A stretch of 42,294 nucleotides of DNA from Gammaproteobacteria bacterium (GTDB lineage: Bacteria; Pseudomonadota; Gammaproteobacteria; DSM-16500), in assembly GCA_013287845.1 (NCBI GenBank), contig JABDDA010000008.1, forward strand, positions 1-42,294, written 5' to 3'. The position numbers and the translations under genes were made by a program. This document shows, piece by piece, positions 1-7,882 of this stretch; the first letter of the stretch is position 1; every line of letters begins with the position of its first letter. Below the pieces are notes generated by a model. The model did no database searches and was not told the origin of the DNA. It saw only the letters and a program-made list of their open reading frames with translations.

Positions 1-1587
1 CAACAAACTACATGGATTGATTTAATGTATGCGCGACCGGGTTCAGGTAAATCTGTTTTATCTAACGCAATTAATTTAGCACTTTGTTTATCAGGTGGAT
101 TGCCACGATTACCACGCATTGCAATTGTTGATATTGGTCCATCCAGCAGTGGACTTATTTCGTTATTAAAAGAAGCATTGCCAACAAAAGAGCGTCATTT
201 AGTTGCGTATCATCGATTACGAATGACATCTGAATATTCAATTAATCCGTTTGATACGCAATTAGGATGTCGTTTCCCTTCTCCACTTGAACGTGGATTT
301 CTCGTGAATTTTATTACATTACTTGCAACACCGCTCGGTGCAGAACGACCGTATGATGGTATTTCTGATATGGCAGGATTAATCGTCGATGAAATGTATA
401 AGTATTTAGCTGATGATGGTAAACCGCATCTTTACACAAAAAGTATTGAGCCTCTTATCGATGATCTTTTAAGTGAAATTGGATTTGTGATGGATGAACA
501 CACCACATGGTATGAAGTCACTGATGCATTATTTTTAGCGGGATTTAGACATGAAGCAATGCTTGCGCAGCGTTATGCTATGCCAGTGTTACCTGATGCA
601 GCTGCAATTTGTCGTACACAACCCGTTGAAGATTTATATGGACAAGTGAAAGCACCAACAGGTGAACCGTTAATTCAAGCATTCAGTCGTATGATTTCAA
701 GTGCAGTGCGAGAATATCCTATTATTTCAGGTGTCACAAAATTTGATTTAGGGGATGCGCGCGTTGTTTCACTTGATTTAGATGAAGTTGCAAAAAGTGG
801 TGGAGAAGCAGCAGAACGTCAAACTGCTGTCATGTATATGTTGGCGCGTTATGTGTTAGGACGTAGTTATTATTTAACAGAAGATGCGCTTTCTGATTTT
901 CCAGAAGCCTATCGCGAATATCATCGTGGAAGAATTTCAGAAATTCGTGAAGATCCTAAACGACTTGTTTACGATGAATTTCATCGCACATCAAAAGCAC
1001 GCGCAGTGCGTGATCAAGTTATTTTAGATATGCGTGAAGGAAGAAAATGGAATGTGCAAATTGCATTAATTTCACAATCACTCGATGACTTTGATCCTGT
1101 GATGGTGGAATTCGCAACATCAATTTTTATTATGGATGCAGGACCTGAACAATCCATTAAACGTTCAACAGAAATTTTTGGTTTATCTGAAACAGCGCGT
1201 GTTGCATTAAAAACACGTGTGCACGGACCACGTGAAGGTGGCGCAACGTTTCTCGCGCAATTTGCAACAAAGTCGGGAATGAATACGCAATTATTAACAA
1301 GTACATTAGGTCCTGTGGAATTATGGTCATTCAGTACGACAGCAGAAGATGCGCGATTACGAAATAAACTTTATCAAAAAATGGGTCCCGCAGAAGCCCG
1401 TCGTGTGTTAGCGAATTTATTTCCAAATGGTTCTGTGAAAGCACTTGTTGAAAAACGTCTTGCCTTGTTAAAAGAACAACAAGGTGTGATAGAAGAATCC
1501 AGTGAATTAGGAATTATTGATCAGCTGATGGAAGAAATTTTATCTGCATACAGCAAAAATCCAGATGTGAAAAATTTACCGAAATAG
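1..1587 (+). CDS. icmB: IcmB/DotO, Dot/Icm type IVB secretion ATPase (5' partial)
   Basis: The reading frame is open from base 1, so the N-terminal half lies outside the window; 529 codons are visible, against about 1,000 residues for the family. IcmB/DotO is the VirB4-like cytoplasmic ATPase at the base of the Dot/Icm type IVB apparatus. A Walker A motif (RPGSGKSVL) opens the visible part and a Walker B-like stretch (RLVYDEFHR) lies near residue 320 of the visible chain, followed by the ISQSLDDF segment typical of VirB4/FtsK-like motors. The C-terminus is complete. It converges on icmF with about 20 bp between the stop codons. Identity rests on recognised family sequence and on icmF/icmH next door. 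Confidence 0.9.
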   Translation, partial: QQTTWIDLMYARPGSGKSVLSNAINLALCLSGGLPRLPRIAIVDIGPSSSGLISLLKEALPTKERHLVAYHRLRMTSEYSINPFDTQLGCRFPSPLERGFLVNFITLLATPLGAERPYDGISDMAGLIVDEMYKYLADDGKPHLYTKSIEPLIDDLLSEIGFVMDEHTTWYEVTDALFLAGFRHEAMLAQRYAMPVLPDAAAICRTQPVEDLYGQVKAPTGEPLIQAFSRMISSAVREYPIISGVTKFDLGDARVVSLDLDEVAKSGGEAAERQTAVMYMLARYVLGRSYYLTEDALSDFPEAYREYHRGRISEIREDPKRLVYDEFHRTSKARAVRDQVILDMREGRKWNVQIALISQSLDDFDPVMVEFATSIFIMDAGPEQSIKRSTEIFGLSETARVALKTRVHGPREGGATFLAQFATKSGMNTQLLTSTLGPVELWSFSTTAEDARLRNKLYQKMGPAEARRVLANLFPNGSVKALVEKRLALLKEQQGVIEESSELGIIDQLMEEILSAYSKNPDVKNLPK

Positions 1588-1607
1588 ATAGAAAAAATAA
1601 TTGAAAA

Positions 1608-4600
1608 CTACTCCACTAATTTCTGCGGTAGCTGCAATTTTTGTAAATTAAGCGGTAAAAATGGGTTGAAATGACCTTGTGTGAATAATAAATATTTTGC
1701 TTTGTTTTGATTCATTTCTAATTTCAGCATTAATTCGTTTCGTGCAATTACTTTTTCTGTCGATTGATTGACTAATCGAAACCAACCCCATTTTCCTGCT
1801 AAAGAATTTTTTTCAATTTGATTATTTTTAGATGTGAAGTGGATAGTTGTAAGTGGTGCGGAGTGTTTTCCGGGCCATGATAATGCGTACGGAATCGGCG
1901 GCATTTCTTTTTCATAATTAATTTCTTGTCCGTTAATCGAAAGCGTTACATTTTTTGCATTGCCTTGTAATGCAGTTGGCTGCAATGTAAACGAAACAAA
2001 TAATTTATTATCCCCATTGGGGAAAAAAGCATGTTGAATACGAAGCACATGTTGTAATTGCGCGAGAAATTCATTTGAAAACGCGAGCTGTTCGTTATCT
2101 ATTTTTTTCCATTGCCATTCTTTTTTAGAATCATCGATGAAAGGTTTTAATAAATGTTGATAAAAATTCGCAAGCAATCCTTGTCCACCTAATAATAAAG
2201 TGAATTGATTTAAATCCACTTCTTCTTGTGCTGTCGTAGAAAAAGGATAGTGATTTACAATTTGCGCATTATACGTTGGCACAATATTCATTTGCCAAAA
2301 TTTATCGAGATATTGGCTGGTTTCTATCATTTCTAAACGCCATGTTTGTGTTGCAATATCGTCTAACCAATTTTTAAAAGGCGCAGGACTTTCTGCAGCT
2401 AATTTTTTTAATTCTATAATGGGATCCGATGTGCGATTCAACATGCGCGCGCTTGTTAATTGCAAAATTGTTTTTTCTGAATGCGAAATAGAAAATAAAT
2501 TTTCTTCTATCTGTTTGAAATTCAAAAGCGCTTTATAAAAAAGTGTATTCGTTTGAGTTTGATTATTCGCAAGTAACTGATGGATTGTTTTTAATTTTGG
2601 ATTAGCTGCTAATACGAATTCAGGTGAAGTGTTATCTTGAATCACATTTAATAATTGTAATAAAGGGGATTGATCACTGATCAATAGCGCTAACGTATTT
2701 TCCATTTCTTGTAAATTTTTAATCGGCGCTAATTGAATTGTCGAAATAAAATTTTCCCATCGATCTGCATAATGATGAATGTATTGCGTTCGCAATTGAT
2801 CTGTTATTGCTGAGAGATTAGCTGGGTTTACATGTTCTCCTGTCACCCAATTTCCTTGAATGGCTTCAGTTGCGGCGGTAGGAATTTCTTCCGCGATAAT
2901 TTTATCAAACGCTGCGCGTGTGAACATTTCAGGAATACTATTTGTTTTATTGGTGAAAACAGTGTGAAGTGAAATCGCATTGTTTTGGTTATGATTCGAT
3001 TTTAATATCACATACGCTAATTCAGAAGCCAATAAGGTACTCAATTGTTTTTGCGCGCGCGCAATAATTTCTTCATTGAGTTTCATTGGCTTCCAAGCAG
3101 ATGTCAGAGCAAGCACAATGTGAGAATAAAGTTCTTCATTATTTTGGGGAAGCGTTGTTTTCACTGTGGCTGCAACAAAATCTGCTTGCCTATGTTCTGC
3201 GGCATCTCCTAACATTAAATACGCTTTTAATGCACTGTATAAACGCTCTGGATTTTTTTCAGTGCTTGCTTGCAGATAATTTTCTAAATTATTTTTGATT
3301 TCAGGTAACACAATGGCTTGTAATGCTTGGCTGTAAATACCTTGCGCTGTTTGCTGTGATTTATTCGAATAAAAAGAAAGTATATTTACTACATTTGAAA
3401 ATCGATGACGTGACGTGACAGCAGCGTGTTGCAATGAATTTAATAAAGGTAATATTTTACTGAGTCGTTCATTTTGATCAGAACTTTGCTGCAAAAATAA
3501 TTGATATTGTGATAATTCATTTTGAAGTGAATACGCTTGTTGAACGCCGTGTTGAAAATCTTCTCCTAAAAAAACAGCAGCTGTTGTGACCACAGCTGTT
3601 GCAGCAGTATAAATAATTCGTCTATACCAACGTCGATGCGAAGCGTGCGCATGCGCATGATGCACAGCGGGTGTGACAAATAATCCCTGCATTAATAATT
3701 GTGTAATAAAATAAGTGCGCGATGTTTCTGTCGGTGCTTGTATGATTTGTAATGCATTTTGCGTTGAAAGTGTGAGTGGATTATCAGAAGAAAATTGAAT
3801 AGCACTCGTGAGATAAACACTTTGCAAACATAAATTCAAATCCGTTGTATTCAGTGATTTTAATAAATTTGAAATCGATTCTTTTACACGTTCAATGTGT
3901 AATGGAAAATCTTTAATAAGTGGACGCGATTGAAGATTTCGTTCTTGATGCAATCGCCATAATAATTGTTTATTCACTCGTTTAATTAATGCATTAAATC
4001 GTTGAGTAAAAATATCTTGTAATTTTTCATGTTCTTTTAAAACAGGTAATGTGACGCCCCACACTTGAGCTAGTTCATCTTGATTGTAATCATTGAAATA
4101 TTCAGTAAATCCAGGCAATAAATCACATTTTGTAATCACTAAATAAACAGGTAATTGTTGACCGAAATGATTTTTTAATTCACGAATGCGGCGTTTTAAA
4201 TCATCGAGTGAATAATTTTGTTTAGCGAGTTCAGGTAAATTTAATGTAACAACAATTCCACTGAGCGCATTTTTTTTTCTGTGTTGCTTAATGTAATTTA
4301 ATAATCGATACCAAAGATTCGCAAAGGGCTCTTTGTTAGAAAGATATGTGCTGGGAACATCCACAAAAACAGCATCACGCGTTGCCCACCAATCACAGGT
4401 ATCGGAGGCAGAAATATTTTTTAATGATTCAGGTTTAAATTGTTTTGAAAGAATAAAATGAACGTTTGCGTTTGCAAGCAAAGAAGTTTTTCCGGAACTT
4501 GCAGGGCCAATCAATAAATACCAAGGTAATTCAGATAAATGAATATCACGTCCGTGTTTGTGGATGGTTGTCTTTTTTAAAAATGCCATTGCACCTAAAA

Positions 4601-4862
4601 ATCGTGCTTGTAATAGTTGTAATTTTTTCATTAATTCAGAAGGCGGTGTTTTTGCAGGTTTTGTGTGTACTGTGCTGGCTTTTAAAATGTGAATCAATGC
4701 CCATCCTAAAAAAAGTAATGCAATTAAATAAATTCTTTTTTCAGGCGACAGTAAAGGCGCCGTGTGATTGATGACTAAAAAGGGCCCTGCAAACCAAATC
4801 ACAGAAGAAAATAAAAAAAGTAATAACCACGGTATGGTTTTTTTATTAAGAATTTTTTTCAT
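1608..4862 (-). CDS. icmF: IcmF, inner-membrane Dot/Icm stabilising protein
   Basis: IcmF (TssM-like) works with IcmH/DotU in the inner membrane to stabilise and place the Dot/Icm complex at the pole. From the ATG at 4862 it is 1,084 residues, slightly longer than the roughly 970 of Legionella. Two membrane segments lie in the first 65 residues, then a Walker A motif (GPASSGKT, about residues 119-126) in the cytoplasmic domain. A third membrane segment near residue 430 precedes a long periplasmic part. An in-frame TTG at 4880 would add six residues; the ATG is preferred. The start overlaps the end of icmH, so the two are translationally coupled. Here icmH-icmF runs against icmB. Confidence 0.9.
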   Translation of the reverse strand: MKKILNKKTIPWLLLFLFSSVIWFAGPFLVINHTAPLLSPEKRIYLIALLFLGWALIHILKASTVHTKPAKTPPSELMKKLQLLQARFLGAMAFLKKTTIHKHGRDIHLSELPWYLLIGPASSGKTSLLANANVHFILSKQFKPESLKNISASDTCDWWATRDAVFVDVPSTYLSNKEPFANLWYRLLNYIKQHRKKNALSGIVVTLNLPELAKQNYSLDDLKRRIRELKNHFGQQLPVYLVITKCDLLPGFTEYFNDYNQDELAQVWGVTLPVLKEHEKLQDIFTQRFNALIKRVNKQLLWRLHQERNLQSRPLIKDFPLHIERVKESISNLLKSLNTTDLNLCLQSVYLTSAIQFSSDNPLTLSTQNALQIIQAPTETSRTYFITQLLMQGLFVTPAVHHAHAHASHRRWYRRIIYTAATAVVTTAAVFLGEDFQHGVQQAYSLQNELSQYQLFLQQSSDQNERLSKILPLLNSLQHAAVTSRHRFSNVVNILSFYSNKSQQTAQGIYSQALQAIVLPEIKNNLENYLQASTEKNPERLYSALKAYLMLGDAAEHRQADFVAATVKTTLPQNNEELYSHIVLALTSAWKPMKLNEEIIARAQKQLSTLLASELAYVILKSNHNQNNAISLHTVFTNKTNSIPEMFTRAAFDKIIAEEIPTAATEAIQGNWVTGEHVNPANLSAITDQLRTQYIHHYADRWENFISTIQLAPIKNLQEMENTLALLISDQSPLLQLLNVIQDNTSPEFVLAANPKLKTIHQLLANNQTQTNTLFYKALLNFKQIEENLFSISHSEKTILQLTSARMLNRTSDPIIELKKLAAESPAPFKNWLDDIATQTWRLEMIETSQYLDKFWQMNIVPTYNAQIVNHYPFSTTAQEEVDLNQFTLLLGGQGLLANFYQHLLKPFIDDSKKEWQWKKIDNEQLAFSNEFLAQLQHVLRIQHAFFPNGDNKLFVSFTLQPTALQGNAKNVTLSINGQEINYEKEMPPIPYALSWPGKHSAPLTTIHFTSKNNQIEKNSLAGKWGWFRLVNQSTEKVIARNELMLKLEMNQNKAKYLLFTQGHFNPFLPLNLQKLQLPQKLVE

Positions 4863-5724
4863 AAAGAATTGATTTTCCAATGCGCATGAGTTCTTGATAG
4901 GCTTGATTTGAAATCGTATCGAGCATTTGCCCTAAACCAATAAATAACACCATCACGATCGCTGTTGTGAGCATAACAACTATCCACAAAGAAAGTGGTT
5001 TATTTTGTATTTTCGGTGGGTGTGTTTTTTTAGGAAGAGGAGAAAGTGTTTTACTAAAATCTCCGCGCATGCTGCGAATATGTTTATAAAGTGAATGTGT
5101 AATTTGTTCTAACTGATATTGACCAAATTCTGTTGCGCGATAACTTCCTTTAAAACCTAAACTTAAACAAAGATACATAAATTCCATAAGATCAATATAA
5201 CGTGTGGGATCTTGCACGATGCGTTCTAGAATAACAAAAAACCGATCTTTATTTTGATGCGGAATATCTTGATTGAGTGTTGTGAGTAAATTGTAATTTT
5301 CCCATTGTCCCTGACCGCCCCATGCTGTATTTGAAATAATATCATCTAACGTTGCGCACAATGCGTAACGACTCACGAGTAAATATTCAGAACTGTATCC
5401 GCGCGCTTTTGCGGCATCCTGAAACGTATTCATTTCTGTGGTGAGTTCTTTTTGTAATTTATTTAAATGACGATACGTTTTTAATTGTTTTAATTTTCCA
5501 ACAATAGAAAATAAATAAGCGGCTGTATCGACGAGTGGATTTAATCCTGATTTAGGATGATGTGTGATAAAAGGATTCGATAAAAATAAATGCTGATTTG
5601 TTTCAGCAGGAGGTGTGATAACAGTTGATTGTGTTAAAGAAGAAGTATCTGCTGAAGAAGAAGGCGTCGTATCATTTTTTTTTATTTGTTCGGTATGAAT
5701 CATCGCTTTTCGCATCCCTGGCAT
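4846..5724 (-). CDS. icmH: IcmH/DotU, partner of IcmF
   Basis: DotU/IcmH is the TssL-like inner-membrane partner that protects IcmF and the Dot/Icm core from turnover. A low-complexity N-terminus is followed by the family entry block (NPLVDTAAYLFSIVGKL), the helical DotU domain (residues about 60-215) and one C-terminal membrane anchor (about 245-270). Start choice is uncertain: a TATAAT box at 5733-5738 on this strand would place transcription start only a few bases before the ATG at 5724, so the ATG at 5715 or 5703 may be the real start. It overlaps icmF by 17 bp. Confidence 0.88.
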   Translation of the reverse strand: MPGMRKAMIHTEQIKKNDTTPSSSADTSSLTQSTVITPPAETNQHLFLSNPFITHHPKSGLNPLVDTAAYLFSIVGKLKQLKTYRHLNKLQKELTTEMNTFQDAAKARGYSSEYLLVSRYALCATLDDIISNTAWGGQGQWENYNLLTTLNQDIPHQNKDRFFVILERIVQDPTRYIDLMEFMYLCLSLGFKGSYRATEFGQYQLEQITHSLYKHIRSMRGDFSKTLSPLPKKTHPPKIQNKPLSLWIVVMLTTAIVMVLFIGLGQMLDTISNQAYQELMRIGKSILYEKNS

Positions 5725-5732
5725 TTTTTGCG

Positions 5733-5738
5733 ATTATA
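5733..5738 (-). promoter_or_regulatory. -10 box (TATAAT) before icmH
   Basis: A perfect TATAAT on the minus strand, directly at the outer end of the fold-back element. No convincing -35 box is seen 16-18 bp upstream, where the element's terminal repeat lies. If used, it gives a leader of only a few bases for the longest icmH start and about 23 bases for the ATG at 5703. Confidence 0.4.
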
Positions 5739-5917
5739 TACCCATTCAACCTCAAGATGCGAATCTTAACAATTCATCTTGCTGCGAATTTTAAACGTTT
5801 TTCACTCGAAAAACCTCACAATACAATTAAGTATTGCTGCGGTTTTTCTCAATCAAAACGTTTAAACTTTTTGCAATCTGAATGTTAATTTTTCGCATCT
5901 TGAGGTTGAATGGGTAT
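5738..5917. repeat. 180-bp fold-back (MITE-like) palindromic element
   Basis: The ends are perfect 26-bp inverted repeats (5738-5763 and 5892-5917), beginning ATACCCATTCAACC on the left and mirrored on the right. Further imperfect inverted pairing continues inward: TTAAACGTTTT against AAAACGTTTAA, and a central AAAACC...GGTTTT stem around an AATTAA loop. It encodes nothing convincing. It fills most of the gap between icmH and fis. The structure is that of a non-autonomous miniature inverted-repeat element; no second copy is present in the window. Confidence 0.8.
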
Positions 5918-5944
5918 TCTAGAAACCACGCGTTCTTCTAAATT

Positions 5945-6247
5945 TTATTCTAGCATTCCATATGTTTTTAATTTTTTGCGTAATGTTCCGCGGCTGAGTC
6001 CAAGTAATACCGCTGCGCGAGATTGATTTCCGCGAGTGTATTCCATCACAGCTTCTAATAAAGGTACTTCCACTTCTGCGAGGACTAATTCATATAAATT
6101 ATTCGGAGATTGTCCTTTCAATTGTGAAAAATAGCTTTCAAGTGCTTGACGAACACTGTCATGAAGCGGTTGGTTTTTATGGGCGACTAAAAATGGAGAA
6201 GCTGCTTTTTGAGCAGTATTGCTATTGTCGAAAGTATTTGTTGTCAT
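5945..6247 (-). CDS. fis: Fis family nucleoid-associated DNA-binding protein
   Basis: 100 residues, the usual Fis length. The C-terminal half carries the Fis helix-turn-helix: the [18 protein letters not shown] block followed by [13 protein letters not shown] at about residues 72-95. Fis bends DNA and modulates growth-phase transcription, rRNA synthesis and, in Legionella, effector genes. It stands alone here rather than behind dusB as in enterobacteria. Legionellales often carry several Fis paralogues, so which one this is cannot be said. Confidence 0.88.
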   Translation of the reverse strand: MTTNTFDNSNTAQKAASPFLVAHKNQPLHDSVRQALESYFSQLKGQSPNNLYELVLAEVEVPLLEAVMEYTRGNQSRAAVLLGLSRGTLRKKLKTYGMLE

Positions 6248-6367
6248 CGTTGTTCATCTCTCTTTGCGTATTAAAAGACCAAAGTATGTTATTCAGGCGG
6301 CAATTATAGCAACTGATTGCACAACGATCAACCAGTAATTTAACCTAAAAGCTATATGATACTTTAA

Positions 6368-6445
6368 ACCCAGTTTTCAATTGGGTAAAAATTTTTGAAC
6401 TGAAATCCCTTACAATTTTTTTATGACATTGTAAGGGATTTTTTT
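6368..6445 (+). terminator. Tandem hairpins ending in a plus-strand intrinsic terminator
   Basis: Hairpin 1 pairs 6368-6375 with 6379-6386 (8 bp, one G-U, 3-nt loop). Hairpin 2 is a perfect 14-bp stem, 6403-6416 with 6428-6441, with an 11-nt loop, running into a T-run that ends at 6445. The T-run follows the stem only on the plus strand; on the minus strand only three U would follow. Both flanking genes are on the minus strand, so no annotated plus-strand gene uses it. It may still act weakly as the end of the minus-strand gene that stops at 6456. Confidence 0.6.
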
Positions 6446-6455
6446 ATTTTATGAT

Positions 6456-7694
6456 TTATGCGCGTGCAGCTGCTGGGTTTAATTTTGATGTTGCGCTTGC
6501 TGTGTTGTTGGGACCACCGGGAGCATGTGGGAGCGAGTCGGAAACTGCTGCTGGTTTAAATGATCCCGCGACTGAAGGAAGTGAAGCAGCTGTTGTTTTT
6601 GTTGTTGCTGTGCTCGCAGCTGTTCTTTGATCTGGTGGTGAAGGTGTTCTGGAAAGTGGTGGTGTGGTGCTAGTTGATGAAGGTGCAGATGAAGATAATG
6701 CTTTTGTGATTGATGCTGTTTTTCCATCGAGTGAGGTGGGGGATGGAGGGGTGTTTGGTGATGCTGCGTTGCTTGATGGTGATGATGATGCAGATGATAC
6801 TGGAGTTGGTGTTGGAGTAACATTATATGATGTTAAAAATGTCAGCATAGCTGCAACGTCGAATGGTTTTTGTTTTGCAATAGCAAGAGCTGCGAGGAAT
6901 TTTGGCAGTTGTGTTTTTGTTTTATCGTTGAAAATATCAATGAGTTTATTTTCAGCATCAGTAGAAATTTTATGACGCTGTCTTACGCGTTCTTTTAATG
7001 TCATTAATTCTTTATGATCATTTTCAACTTTTGTTAAAGCTTCCCGATTAGCGCGATTATCTATATATCGAGTTAAATCGATACCTGTTGTATTTTTAAG
7101 ATCAGTAACTTCTTTTTCTGTTGTTTCTAACAAAGCAGTAAGATGGTCAATTTTGGGAACTTGCAACAAGCCTTTTTCTTTTGCGCCACGAACATACGTA
7201 TTGAAATCTTTGTTTATAGTTTTCCTATGAGCAGATAATTTTGCTTGCATTTGATTTGCATCAGTATCCAAAATGGTTTTTAAACTCCTTTCACCTTCTT
7301 CTACTTTCAATTGAATTGTATTTTGACAAGTTGTTCGTTCAGCGATGTCGTCTTTTGCTTTTCTTAAAGCAGCAAAAAATTGATTTGAAGTGCTATCTAA
7401 TAGTTCTGGAATTTCAAGTAATCTTGCTGCAACTTTTTTGGGATCAATGATTTTAAAATCAGCAAATAATTTGCCTGAATCAATTTGAGCTTTCATTTCT
7501 AAAGCATTTTTTCTTAGTTCTGCAATAGCTTGTTTTCTTTCTGCAGCAATTTGCGTTAATTCACCTTCCAATCCTTTAATGTCTGATATTATCTTGCCTC
7601 GTCTATCATATGCATCTTTTAAATCTTTTCGGATTTCTGCTAAGCGTCTTCTTGCTTCTTCTTGGCTTATTTGTGGTTGCGCTGCTGATTGCAT
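6456..7694 (-). CDS. Coiled-coil protein with Ser/Thr/Pro/Ala-rich tail, candidate Dot/Icm effector
   Basis: 412 residues, no recognised enzyme family, no signal peptide or membrane segment. Residues about 10-290 are strongly helical and charged (coiled coil); from residue 291 to the end the chain is a low-complexity Ser/Thr/Pro/Ala tail starting with TPTPTP. Residues about 19-99 are clearly homologous to residues 138-217 of the neighbouring gene product, sharing ERKQ, DFKIID and EIPELL blocks, so the two are paralogues. A good promoter lies about 115 bp upstream. The effector idea is inference from the proximity of Dot/Icm genes, coiled coils and lack of export signals. Confidence 0.75.
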   Translation of the reverse strand: MQSAAQPQISQEEARRRLAEIRKDLKDAYDRRGKIISDIKGLEGELTQIAAERKQAIAELRKNALEMKAQIDSGKLFADFKIIDPKKVAARLLEIPELLDSTSNQFFAALRKAKDDIAERTTCQNTIQLKVEEGERSLKTILDTDANQMQAKLSAHRKTINKDFNTYVRGAKEKGLLQVPKIDHLTALLETTEKEVTDLKNTTGIDLTRYIDNRANREALTKVENDHKELMTLKERVRQRHKISTDAENKLIDIFNDKTKTQLPKFLAALAIAKQKPFDVAAMLTFLTSYNVTPTPTPVSSASSSPSSNAASPNTPPSPTSLDGKTASITKALSSSAPSSTSTTPPLSRTPSPPDQRTAASTATTKTTAASLPSVAGSFKPAAVSDSLPHAPGGPNNTASATSKLNPAAARA

Positions 7695-7809
7695 ATGGGT
7701 TCTCCCTGATTCGTTTATTTAAAATAAAAAATCTGTATTTCATTGAAAATAGCACTACAAGATATGCTAAAGATTGCCCGGGTGCTTGCGTAGTGCAGAA
7801 AGTGCCCAG

Positions 7810-7838
7810 ATTATATCCATGTTTGTAGTATCAAACAA
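7810..7838 (-). promoter_or_regulatory. Sigma-70-type promoter of the 6456-7694 gene
   Basis: On the minus strand: -35 TTGTTT (7833-7838), exactly 17 bp, -10 TATAAT (7810-7815). It implies a 5' leader of roughly 110 nt before the ATG at 7694. Confidence 0.55.
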
Positions 7839-7882
7839 GTCTTTTGATGGGGTTAAATCTTATTGAGAAATAGAGGAAAAAC

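Noticed and set aside
6479-6975. His/Gln-rich minus ORF and Asp-rich plus ORF
   Set aside because: Shadow frames of the Ser/Thr/Pro-rich tail of the 6456-7694 gene; composition follows from the repeat codons.
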